DNA of 64,000 nt from Hankyongella sp964404985 (GTDB lineage Bacteria > Pseudomonadota > Alphaproteobacteria > Sphingomonadales > Sphingomonadaceae): positions 248,001 to 312,000 of the forward strand of contig CAYOMD010000001.1 of assembly GCA_964404985.1 (NCBI GenBank), read 5' to 3'. Shown here piece by piece: positions 26,056 to 33,645 of this stretch. The notes beneath the pieces were generated by a model. That model did not search any database, had not been told where the DNA came from, and saw nothing but the letters and a program-made list of their open reading frames with translations. Position numbers and translations under genes: made by a program. Position 1 is the stretch's first letter. Each line of letters opens with the position of its first letter.

Positions 26056-26481
26056 GCCTGATAATCCTTGTCAATTCTAGGCTCGTATCCAGGATCTGAA
26101 ATCCGCCCCGCCAAACATAGCGCGCTGTTGGGCTTCAGATTCGAAAGAGATCCTATTAAACATTTGTTTTCGTGTCGTTTTATGATTTGAAATTTGCTTG
26201 AGGGCGCTGTGTGAATGTATGGCTAACTTCGTATCGACGACCCTAGAATGCGTATTATCCAATTTTAATGCAAAAAACAGATTTTACGGCAATATACAAT
26301 CAGCATTCAGTTGCCCGGCTGATTGTTGGCGAATTGCCGAGGCAAAATTGAATGTCTATCGAATATTTGACCCTGGCTTCTAATTCGACTAGCCGCAAAG
26401 AGGGATCATACCAAGGTCCCCATTCGTTAAACTCTGTGTATGCGTTCTCTCCGTCGCTCGAATGAATGAGACGAGCTTATC
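26056..26481. other. AT-rich intergenic stretch between divergent ydcF-like and wecA-like genes
   Basis: 426 bp, visibly lower in GC than the rest of the window. It should hold the promoters of the two divergent genes. Short open frames here have no recognisable product or ribosome-binding site. No insertion sequence or tRNA remnant is visible. Confidence 0.45.
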
Positions 26482-27516
26482 ATGATGATAACCGCAGCGA
26501 TATGTTCTTTGCTGTATACAGCGGTCGTGTGCTGGCTTGCGTGGCCTGTCGGCGATCGCCTGGGCCTGCTGGATTTTCCTGACCCCTATGGCGGCAGAAA
26601 ACGTCACGCGACTGTGACCCCCCTGGTCGGCGGACTCGCGTCAGTGCCGGTTTTTATCGTCGCAATGTTTTTAGTGGCGTACGGGTTGAGCGACACACAG
26701 GCGATTACAGCCTCTTCAGTGGGCTGGATTGCCCTGGCGGTCAGTGTCATGTTTATTCTTGGCATACTGGACGATCTTTTTGAACTTACGCCACAGACCC
26801 GTTTACTGGTAACTGTTTGTTCTATAGGGTTGGCTGTCACTGCTGCGCGCGACCTCTCGCTTGATTTCATATTTTTCTCCGGGCAGCAACAGCCTCTTTT
26901 TATCAATGCTATATCCGTACTACTTACGATTGTGAGTATTGTCGGCTTTATCAATGCCGTGAACATGGCGGATGGCAAAAACGGTATAGTCACCGGGCTT
27001 TGCATCATGTGGACCGGCTGCCTGCTCTGGCACGCGACGCCTGAGCTGTTCCTGCCGTTGCTCTGCCTGCTGCTGGCGCTTTGCGTCGTCCTGATGTTCA
27101 ACCTGAAGGGGCGTTTGTTCCTGGGCGATGGCGGCAGTTACGGCCTGGCGTCCATCATCGCGCTGGTCGCGATCAACCTGTACAACCGCAATTTCGATAC
27201 CCTGCGGGCCGACCATGTGCTGGTCTGGTTTTCTGTGCCGGTGCTGGATTGCCTGCGTCTTCTGGTGACGCGCAGTCTGCAGGGCCGTTCTCCGTTTGCC
27301 GGAGATCGCGAGCATTTGCACCATTATCTGCACCGCAGTCTGGGCTGGCCGAAGGGGTTATTCTATTATTGGTCGCTGGCGGCTATCCCCAGCCTCCTGA
27401 CCTTGCTGGTTCCGCAGGCGGGCCTGCTCGCGCTCGTGCTCGCTGTGGCCAGCTATACTGTAACGATTGTGGTTTTCCAGAGAATGGGTTCTGAAACCGG
27501 TAGAGTGGCTGCTTGA
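26482..27516 (+). CDS. WecA/MraY-superfamily glycosyl-1-phosphate transferase
   Basis: 344-residue polytopic membrane protein of the polyprenyl-phosphate sugar-1-phosphate transferase family. Catalytic landmarks are GILDD after TM3-4, NAVNMADGKNGI, the Mg-binding FLGDGGSYGL, and the cytosolic HLHHYL (residues 272-277), which corresponds to the HIHH loop of WecA. It would load a sugar phosphate, often GlcNAc-1-P, onto undecaprenyl phosphate to begin O-antigen or exopolysaccharide synthesis. No other glycosyltransferases adjoin it. It is followed by tRNA-Gln on the same strand. Confidence 0.87.
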   Translation: MMITAAICSLLYTAVVCWLAWPVGDRLGLLDFPDPYGGRKRHATVTPLVGGLASVPVFIVAMFLVAYGLSDTQAITASSVGWIALAVSVMFILGILDDLFELTPQTRLLVTVCSIGLAVTAARDLSLDFIFFSGQQQPLFINAISVLLTIVSIVGFINAVNMADGKNGIVTGLCIMWTGCLLWHATPELFLPLLCLLLALCVVLMFNLKGRLFLGDGGSYGLASIIALVAINLYNRNFDTLRADHVLVWFSVPVLDCLRLLVTRSLQGRSPFAGDREHLHHYLHRSLGWPKGLFYYWSLAAIPSLLTLLVPQAGLLALVLAVASYTVTIVVFQRMGSETGRVAA

Positions 27517-27558
27517 CCCACAGGCCAACTGTGGCTATCTGCACCGTTCAATCTTCGA

Positions 27559-27633
27559 TGGGGCGTCGCCAAGCGGTAAGGCAGCGGTTTTTGGTACCGC
27601 CATTCCCAGGTTCGAATCCTGGCGCCCCAGCCA
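27559..27633 (+). tRNA. tRNA-Gln (anticodon UUG)
   Basis: Acceptor TGGGGCG pairs with CGCCCCA (27623-27629). The anticodon stem GCGGT/ACCGC holds loop TTTTGGT with anticodon TTG. The T arm contains GGTTCGAATCC. The discriminator is G and CCA (27631-27633) is encoded. The minus-strand Tad gene converges on it 20 bp downstream. Confidence 0.96.
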
Positions 27634-27653
27634 CCTCGCTCTTTTGTTGACAC

Positions 27654-28283
27654 CTATACTGCTGGCGGCTGTGTTACATTACTGCCGCAAGTATCCTGAG
27701 CGACAGTTCCGTCAGGCGTCAGCGTGGTGAAGCTGAGATTTCTGGGTCGTGCCACGGCTGTTTGCCGGATTGTCTGCCTCTTGAAGACGGAATTGGGGAA
27801 TATGGGCGTATAGTCCAGGTAGGCTTCCGCCACGATCACCAACTGGTTCTGATCGAGCACGATATCGCCTGGTAGATCGACATCGCGATTGTTGCTGTTA
27901 GACAGGGCGCTTCCCTCGGTTGTCAAGCCCCCTGTACAGCGCTGCCAGAGGATGTAGTTGCCGATACCGTTCGCCCCGCCCTGGACCGCAGAAACATAAA
28001 CCCGGCCATCTTGCGCGAGATCGCCCGGTTGCATGAGGATTTTGGCGGCTTCCAGCGCATCCGACATCTGGGCCTCAGAAGTCCCGGCATCCGACTGTGC
28101 GGTCAAGTCAGCGATGGTTGCTGCCGTGCGAGCGACCTTTTGTGTGGCCATCATCAGCAGGGCCGCATCCGCTGTCATCAGAATGCTCAGGGAGAGCAGC
28201 GGTACGAGGAGGGCGAACTCGACAACCGCCATCCCGCTTTCATTGCTGCGCAGCGCTGCCTGTAATTTATGAGTAATCGGCAT
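27654..28283 (-). CDS. TadE/TadG-like pseudopilin-type protein
   Basis: 209-residue protein with the TadE-like N-terminus. A short basic leader is followed by ESGMAVVEFALLVPLLSLSILMT, with the glutamate near +5 of a processed pilin-like segment and a single hydrophobic helix. The remainder is extracytoplasmic, with two cysteines. TadE-type minor pseudopilins assemble with Flp pili of the Tad system. It is the last of three such genes on this strand (10 and 11 bp spacing), with no prepilin peptidase, Flp or secretion ATPase gene in the window. Confidence 0.8.
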   Translation of the reverse strand: MPITHKLQAALRSNESGMAVVEFALLVPLLSLSILMTADAALLMMATQKVARTAATIADLTAQSDAGTSEAQMSDALEAAKILMQPGDLAQDGRVYVSAVQGGANGIGNYILWQRCTGGLTTEGSALSNSNNRDVDLPGDIVLDQNQLVIVAEAYLDYTPIFPNSVFKRQTIRQTAVARPRNLSFTTLTPDGTVAQDTCGSNVTQPPAV

Positions 28284-28294
28284 GATGTCCCCGC

Positions 28295-28879
28295 TTAGTT
28301 ATCCGTGCAGTCGATCGGCTCATTGCGCACGATGGTGGATGCCTGAAGCACGGGGTCAGTCAGTTCAAGATACCGGATCGGCGGGACGATACGTTTCAGG
28401 TGGAACTTGGCTGTGTACATGACAATACCGCCAGGCCCACCTGCATTGTCGATCAGGCCCGGGTCGTCATCCCATTCGCTGTTCTGGATGAAGATGTCGT
28501 CAAACGGCTCACCTTGATCGTATCGGCCGTTATCATTGGTGTCGGTGAACGGCTCCGGTGGGTGGACCGAATTAAAATCTGCATAGGATTTCAGAGTGAT
28601 TTCCGGCTCTTCACGCTGCAGAAAGCCCTTCATGCTGCCGGTGATGCTGTCCTTGATGGTATTCACCCGTGCTTCATTGTCGATACAGCCCTTTGAGGTT
28701 GCAATCGCATCGCGTGCAGCCTGCGCCACGGCGGCATCAAGGGACACTTGCGTGAAGGCGGTATAGCCCAGGTCGACAATTCCAATGATGAACGCCATCA
28801 AGACCGGCGCTATAACGGCGAACTCAACCAGCGACGTACCGGCTTGTTCCTTGCGAATACTGTAGAAGACCCTCTGCAT
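28295..28879 (-). CDS. TadE-family pseudopilin-type protein
   Basis: 194 residues. The N-terminal segment KEQAGTSLVEFAVIAPVLMAFIIGIVDLG is a textbook TadE motif with the VEFA glutamate and a transmembrane helix. The C-terminal two-thirds is outside the membrane and includes an acidic DTNDNGRYDQGEPFDD stretch resembling Ca-binding dockerin/thrombospondin-type loops, plus two cysteines. It is expected to be inserted in the inner membrane and to work with the TadG-like vWA protein whose gene lies 9 bp upstream. The acidic loop is unusual for a TadE protein. Confidence 0.82.
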   Translation of the reverse strand: MQRVFYSIRKEQAGTSLVEFAVIAPVLMAFIIGIVDLGYTAFTQVSLDAAVAQAARDAIATSKGCIDNEARVNTIKDSITGSMKGFLQREEPEITLKSYADFNSVHPPEPFTDTNDNGRYDQGEPFDDIFIQNSEWDDDPGLIDNAGGPGGIVMYTAKFHLKRIVPPIRYLELTDPVLQASTIVRNEPIDCTDN

Positions 28880-28888
28880 AAATCCCTC

Positions 28889-30673
28889 CTATTGGGCGAT
28901 ATGCAAGGGAACGAGATCGTATGCGATGGCCTGGAACGCATCGGATATTTCCACCGCGTTGTAGGTTGCGAAATAGTGATTATCGCCGCTTGCACACTCT
29001 CTGTACGTGTTTGTCGAGGCTTTGAGGGCAATCACATATATTTCTACGCCAGTCGCTTTTGCGGCGTTGCACGCCTTGGCCAACCGCAAATCCATTGCGG
29101 CGTTCACCGTACTCGAATTCGTCGAGTTGACGGCGATCTTGTCCTCAAACGTGCCGTATGGTGTGTAGTTGGTGTCGCGCTTGCCGTTCCAGTAGTTACC
29201 GTTGTCAAACGACTCGATGATGCCGTCGGTAAACAGCACCAGGATTTGCCGGGTCGGATAGTCCTGGGGATGGCTGACGACATCCTTGAACATGTCTTTG
29301 GCTTTGAGCATGCGCCAGGCCCAGGCGAAGCCGACATTGGTCAAAGTCCCGGTCCCCGGGTTGTAGGCCCAATTCTCATTGGCGATGTAGTTGCTGACCT
29401 CTGTTTTGGTCACACCCCATTTAGGAGGGAGTGCCTGCGACGGACAGTGGAAATTCGGTGAGGCATTGCGCAGCGTCGCTGTGGTGTACTGGCTGGAGTT
29501 CACCCAGTCCGTCCCGCCATTGTTTTTCGTGTAATATCGTGTGGCGCTGGAGCTTGGGCGCTCAAACAGGCCCGCTGTAGTGATATTGATGTGGTTCGTG
29601 GATGTGTTGATGAAGCTGACACCGCGCGTCGTGTAGGCCCGGCGGATTGCCTTGTTCCATATGCTGTTAGGGTCGGTCGCAAATGCGTTGCTTGGTGGCC
29701 GGTAATAGCCCTGAACGTTGGGGTTGCGCAGATACACCGGCGGGAACAGCAGGGGGTCCCATTTCGGCGCGGCACTGGTGGCAGGATCTGCCAGATTCAT
29801 GTCGTATGCGGTTGCTTCCAGCACCGTGCGGTCATTGCTGAGGTAGCTGGTGCGCTTGTTCGGAAAGCTGCGCGTTGCGTAGTTTGCATTCGGGGCGAGC
29901 CAGCCGTCCTCGGACACGCAGCCTTTCCAGCCCCATGCATCCGTTGCTGCACGGTTCGCATAGTCTGCGGCACCGGCATAGTTGACGCGGTCGTCTTTCA
30001 ACACGCGGCCTACGTTGGCCATCACCGTGAAGGGCACAATCCCGATGGCCAGGTTCTCGGGCTTGAAACTGCCGTTGTAGATGATATCCGTGAAGGTCTG
30101 GGCAGCGTTCTTGACTGCCTGGATGCGGGTCAGGCCACCGCCGACATCGGCTGCGGACATCGAGCCGGTGTTGTCGATCGCCATGACGATTTCGAGCGCC
30201 TGCTTGTCGCCGCGCTCCGCAGTCGCGGCGCGGGACTCGGCCGTGATGGTCAGTTCCTTGAAACGCTCGCCGAAGACCGACATGAATGTGGTCGGGAGTG
30301 TGATGCTGACGCTGGCCGTCACATCGACGGATGTGCCCTGCGCATTGGCCTGGCGTTGGTCGTTCGTGGAAAAGCCCTCGATCTTGGCGCCGAGGTAGTC
30401 ATCCGGGAAGTTGGCCCGGAAATATTGCTCCATCGTGGCGTCGCGCTCGGCCTGGGTTGCGCCAGAGGTGGCAGACGCCAGCAAGGCCAGATCCAACGCG
30501 GACTTCACGCGCTGCTGCACCATATAGGCACGCCCGGCATCAACCGATAAACCAATGGCACCCATGATCGGAATGATGGATGCCGCAAAGAGTGGGAGAG
30601 TCGAGCCGGACCGATCCTGAAATATAGTGCTACATTTGCACCGGAAACACTTCTGAAGTGTCTTCACAATCAT
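28889..30673 (-). CDS. TadG-like protein with von Willebrand factor A domain
   Basis: 594-residue protein. An N-terminal pilin-like segment (DRSGSTLPLFAASIIPIMGAIGLSVDAGRAY) serves as signal/anchor. A vWA domain follows at about residues 160-590. Its MIDAS motif is MAIDNTGSMS; later segments include ILVLFTDGIIES and a C-terminal YVIALKAS strand. TadG proteins of this build are thought to contact the envelope or surface during Flp pilus work. The ATG at 30673 was chosen because GAGGCGG lies upstream; the longer frame adds 13 unlikely residues. A wide insertion (residues 250-450) rich in Asn, Tyr and Trp splits the vWA fold. Confidence 0.85.
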   Translation of the reverse strand: MIVKTLQKCFRCKCSTIFQDRSGSTLPLFAASIIPIMGAIGLSVDAGRAYMVQQRVKSALDLALLASATSGATQAERDATMEQYFRANFPDDYLGAKIEGFSTNDQRQANAQGTSVDVTASVSITLPTTFMSVFGERFKELTITAESRAATAERGDKQALEIVMAIDNTGSMSAADVGGGLTRIQAVKNAAQTFTDIIYNGSFKPENLAIGIVPFTVMANVGRVLKDDRVNYAGAADYANRAATDAWGWKGCVSEDGWLAPNANYATRSFPNKRTSYLSNDRTVLEATAYDMNLADPATSAAPKWDPLLFPPVYLRNPNVQGYYRPPSNAFATDPNSIWNKAIRRAYTTRGVSFINTSTNHINITTAGLFERPSSSATRYYTKNNGGTDWVNSSQYTTATLRNASPNFHCPSQALPPKWGVTKTEVSNYIANENWAYNPGTGTLTNVGFAWAWRMLKAKDMFKDVVSHPQDYPTRQILVLFTDGIIESFDNGNYWNGKRDTNYTPYGTFEDKIAVNSTNSSTVNAAMDLRLAKACNAAKATGVEIYVIALKASTNTYRECASGDNHYFATYNAVEISDAFQAIAYDLVPLHIAQ

Positions 30674-30801
30674 AGCCACCGCCTCGAGTTTGCTGGCCGC
30701 ATTACACTTCACGCGACCATATCTCTCTGGCGATTACTGCATGCAGCGTTAATTTCCTGCTAAGAATTACCCCTAATATATTGAGTTAATGCAAAAAAAA
30801 T

Positions 30802-31809
30802 CTATTCGTACATGCAGGCCGAGTGGTTGTCCGGGTGAAAATCCGCCATTTCAGGTGCGCCTTCGATCGATGGGGCACCTTCAAGCGGATCAGTGATCTG
30901 AGCCTGATCCTGTGGCTGGCTGTTGGTTACAGGTGCGTCTGGTGTCGATGAGTCGTCGAAAAATTCCTCGTCAGTCGGGATCGTAATGCTGGACTCGCCA
31001 TCCTTGACCTGAAAGCGGCGCTGCTGGATGTAGGCAGAACGCAACGCAACATAAGGATCCGTGCTTGTCTCGAGCAGTTTATCCACGGAGTCCAGCGCAC
31101 GCGCACGCAGGTCCACAAGCTCCACAGCGGTCAGGCTGTAATCAATGGAATTGGCGACCGCACGGGAGAACACGACATTCGACGGGCTGCCGAGCGCCTC
31201 AGCAACGAAGCCTACGAGGTCACGGGGGTTGCTGGGGCCGAGGAAGGGCAGCATCAGGAACGGGCCATCCCCCACACCCCAGGTTCCCAGCGTCTGACCG
31301 AAGTCTTCTTCCTGGCGCTTCACGCCCCACTGGCTGGCCTGGTCGTTGAGGCCGGCAACACCCACAGTCGAATTGATCAGAAAACGCCCAAGCGATTTCA
31401 GCGCAAGGTCGCCTTTTCCCTGAAGAAGAGCATTCACGAACGTGAAAGGCTCCTGCAGGTTATTGAAGCCGTTGGTGATTCCGCGGCGTATAAAACCTGG
31501 CAGGACCCATCTGTATGCTTTTGCGATTGGCTTCAGAAAGTAGCGATCAGCCCCGTTATTGAACTTGAAGATGGCGCGATTGTAGTTTTCGAAGGGATCT
31601 TTGAACGTGTCCGGGTTGCTCCCGGTGGGCGTAGTGCCAGCCGACAGATCGGCTTGTGCCAGCATGACCGGTTCGCCGTTGGCATCGCGCGCAATCTCAC
31701 CAGGAGTGTAGGATGCAGTGGCAGAAATCGCCGGGTTGGCCATCAGAGCCAGCAGAATACAGGTAGACGCTGTGAGAATAATACGCATCTTGTTTGATTG
31801 TACCGCCAT
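30802..31809 (-). CDS. mlaA: MlaA/VacJ-family protein
   Basis: 335-residue MlaA homologue that removes phospholipids from the outer leaflet of the outer membrane and passes them to the Mla pathway. Recognised by DPFENYNRAIFKFNNGADRYFLKPIAKAYRWVLP, INSTVGVAGLND and the EEDFGQTLGTWGVGDGPFLMLPFLGPS region. A signal peptide is present, but no convincing lipobox cysteine, unlike E. coli MlaA. An acidic C-terminal tail of ~80 residues extends beyond the family core. ATG ATG at the start; the second is better spaced from GGAG. The partner Mla transporter genes are at 57632-61084, not adjacent. Confidence 0.9.
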   Translation of the reverse strand: MAVQSNKMRIILTASTCILLALMANPAISATASYTPGEIARDANGEPVMLAQADLSAGTTPTGSNPDTFKDPFENYNRAIFKFNNGADRYFLKPIAKAYRWVLPGFIRRGITNGFNNLQEPFTFVNALLQGKGDLALKSLGRFLINSTVGVAGLNDQASQWGVKRQEEDFGQTLGTWGVGDGPFLMLPFLGPSNPRDLVGFVAEALGSPSNVVFSRAVANSIDYSLTAVELVDLRARALDSVDKLLETSTDPYVALRSAYIQQRRFQVKDGESSITIPTDEEFFDDSSTPDAPVTNSQPQDQAQITDPLEGAPSIEGAPEMADFHPDNHSACMYE

Positions 31810-31884
31810 CATGTTCTCCAGGAAGCCGCTGGTCCATACAATAGCTGTCTGGCTGCGCGCATTCGTTACAATTGCTGATATTGC

Positions 31885-32169
31885 TTAAGAGTCAACTCGT
31901 TGCTGTTCGTGGTGCCGGATCACCTCTGTGATGATGAAACGCAAAAACTTCTCGGAAAACTCGGGATCGAGCTTTGCACCGGCTGCAAGTGTCCGCAGTC
32001 GCTCGATCTGGCGGGCCTCACGCTCGATATCGGCTGCAGGCAGGCCCTGCCTGGCCTTATATGCGCCCACCGCCTGCGTGACCTTGAACCGCTCAGCAAG
32101 CATGTAAATCAGGGCCGCATCGATGTTGTCGATGCTGTCACGGTAGGCAGCAAGCACGGTGTCGGTCAT
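31885..32169 (-). CDS. Chorismate mutase (AroQ class)
   Basis: 94-residue all-helical chorismate mutase converting chorismate to prephenate. The helix-1 pattern YRDSIDNIDAALIYMLAERFKVTQAVGAYKA matches the AroQ family with catalytic arginine and lysine positions. A second helix IEREARQIERLRTLA and a C-terminal FLRFIITEVIRHH complete the fold. ATG 32169 has GGAGCGC 7 bp upstream; the in-frame TTG just before is less likely. It supplies the TyrA encoded at 49145-50065. The mlaA gene follows on the same strand after 75 bp. Confidence 0.9.
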   Translation of the reverse strand: MTDTVLAAYRDSIDNIDAALIYMLAERFKVTQAVGAYKARQGLPAADIEREARQIERLRTLAAGAKLDPEFSEKFLRFIITEVIRHHEQQRVDS

Positions 32170-32285
32170 CAAGGCGCTCCATAGCTTTGATGTCGTTTAG
32201 CTGACACCGCCTCGTGAATAACGTCTAGTCCGTGACAGGATATCGTAGCAAGTGTCCTTAGCAAACGGATTGCTTCTTGTGTCCC

Positions 32286-32510
32286 AGCAGGCTGCTGAAA
32301 AACCCTGATAGCTGCACGCTAGCGCAGCTTTCTCTCCCTTCCCCCGTGAGCGGGGGAAGGGTGCCCGCAGGGCGGGTTGGGGGCATGTGTGCACCAATAA
32401 CAACGCATTTTTACCCACCCCGGCCCTTCGGGCCACCCCTCCCTCACAGGCGAAGGAGGGGAGACTATGTGCCAATATCCACTCGCTCTGGAGTTTTTCA
32501 GCAGCTTGCT
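32286..32510. repeat. MITE-like element with 18-bp terminal inverted repeats
   Basis: AGCAGGCTGCTGAAAAAC (32286-32303) and its inverse (32493-32510) match at 17 of 18 positions and bound a 225-bp non-coding segment. The interior has two further hairpins, CTTCCCCC/GGGGGAAG near 32338-32359 and CTCC..GGAG near 32435-32463, joined by a CCCACCCC-rich linker. It contains no coding frame of note. This is the form of a non-autonomous mobile element or a palindromic intergenic repeat. No target-site duplication is obvious. The inner part resembles the repeat at 61856-61968. Confidence 0.7.
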
Positions 32511-32622
32511 TGAGGGAGATAGCGCTTCGGGGCAAATGCCGCGCGACTAATTGACCGTGCAACAGATAGCAGCTTGCACAGTTCAGGCGCGCATTCCTAT
32601 AGGGAAATCATGGAGACACGCT

Positions 32623-33642
32623 ATGGACGCTGACGTCCACACCCTGAAAGTCAAACGCCCGAGCACACCCTCCGTCGCCAAGCTGCATACGCTGGTCGCT
32701 GGCGATATGAATGCGGTCAATCAGACCATAATCGAGCGCATGCAAAGCCCGGTCCTGCTCATCCCGGAACTCGCAGGGCACCTGATTGCCTCTGGCGGCA
32801 AGCGACTGCGGCCGATGCTGACCCTGGGGAGTGCCCGTCTCCTGAGTTATGGCGGGACACGCCAATATAGCCTGGCGGCCTGCGTTGAGTTCATTCACAC
32901 CGCGACGTTGCTGCACGACGATGTGGTCGATGGGTCCGACCTTCGCCGTGGCCAGCAGACGGCCAACATCATCTGGGGCAACAAGGCCACTGTGCTGGTG
33001 GGTGATTTCCTGTTTGCCCGCGCGTTCGAGCTGATGGTGGAGGATGGGTCGCTGCGGGTCCTGCGCATCCTCAGCCGGGCAGCGGCGACAATAGCTCAAG
33101 GTGAGGTCGACCAGTTGACCACCACTGGCAACCTCGAGACGACCGAGGATCGCTACCTGGAGGTGATCATCGGCAAGACGGCAGTGTTGTTCGCAGCGGC
33201 CTGCCAGGTCGCTGCTGTAATTGCCGAACGGGATGACTCGACTGAGTCGGCGCTCGAGTCATATGGCCGTAATCTCGGCATCGCGTTCCAGCTTGTCGAT
33301 GATGCAATTGATTATGCCTCCTCTGCGGACGTTATGGGCAAATCTGCGGGGGATGACTTCCGCGAGGGCAAGCTGACATTGCCAGTCATCCTCGCCTATG
33401 CACGCGGAAATGAGGACGAGCGCGCCTTCTGGCGCCGCACTCTGGCCACCATGGACCGCAAGCCCGGCGATTTTGAGCAGGCGGTCGCGATCATGGCCCG
33501 TCGCCAGGCTGTGACCGACACCTTGAAGCGGGCGCATCTCTACGGCGAACGCGCAATCGATGCGCTGGCCGGCTTCCCGGACAGTGCGGCCAAGGCGGCG
33601 CTGATCGAGGCGGCAGACTTCACCGTGCAACGCGCTTACTGA
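32623..33642 (+). CDS. ispB: Polyprenyl diphosphate synthase (octaprenyl/decaprenyl type)
   Basis: 339-residue trans-prenyltransferase making the side chain of ubiquinone. The first aspartate-rich motif is LLHDDVVD (D99, D100, D103) and the second is LVDDAIDY. GGKRLRP near residue 59 binds isopentenyl diphosphate, and GNKATVLVGDFLFARAF follows. Side-chain length cannot be fixed from sequence; decaprenyl is common in alphaproteobacteria. The ATG at 32623 was taken because the family fold begins just after it. It is 3 bp from hrpB, so the two are cotranscribed. Confidence 0.92.
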   Translation: MDADVHTLKVKRPSTPSVAKLHTLVAGDMNAVNQTIIERMQSPVLLIPELAGHLIASGGKRLRPMLTLGSARLLSYGGTRQYSLAACVEFIHTATLLHDDVVDGSDLRRGQQTANIIWGNKATVLVGDFLFARAFELMVEDGSLRVLRILSRAAATIAQGEVDQLTTTGNLETTEDRYLEVIIGKTAVLFAAACQVAAVIAERDDSTESALESYGRNLGIAFQLVDDAIDYASSADVMGKSAGDDFREGKLTLPVILAYARGNEDERAFWRRTLATMDRKPGDFEQAVAIMARRQAVTDTLKRAHLYGERAIDALAGFPDSAAKAALIEAADFTVQRAY

Positions 33643-33645
33643 TCC

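Noticed and set aside
26077..26383. Short open frames on both strands in the AT-rich spacer
   Set aside because: No ribosome-binding sites, no recognisable product, and composition typical of stop-poor non-coding DNA here.
27559..27653. tRNA-Gln as an integration site
   Set aside because: No duplicated tRNA 3' end, integrase or phage gene is visible in the window.
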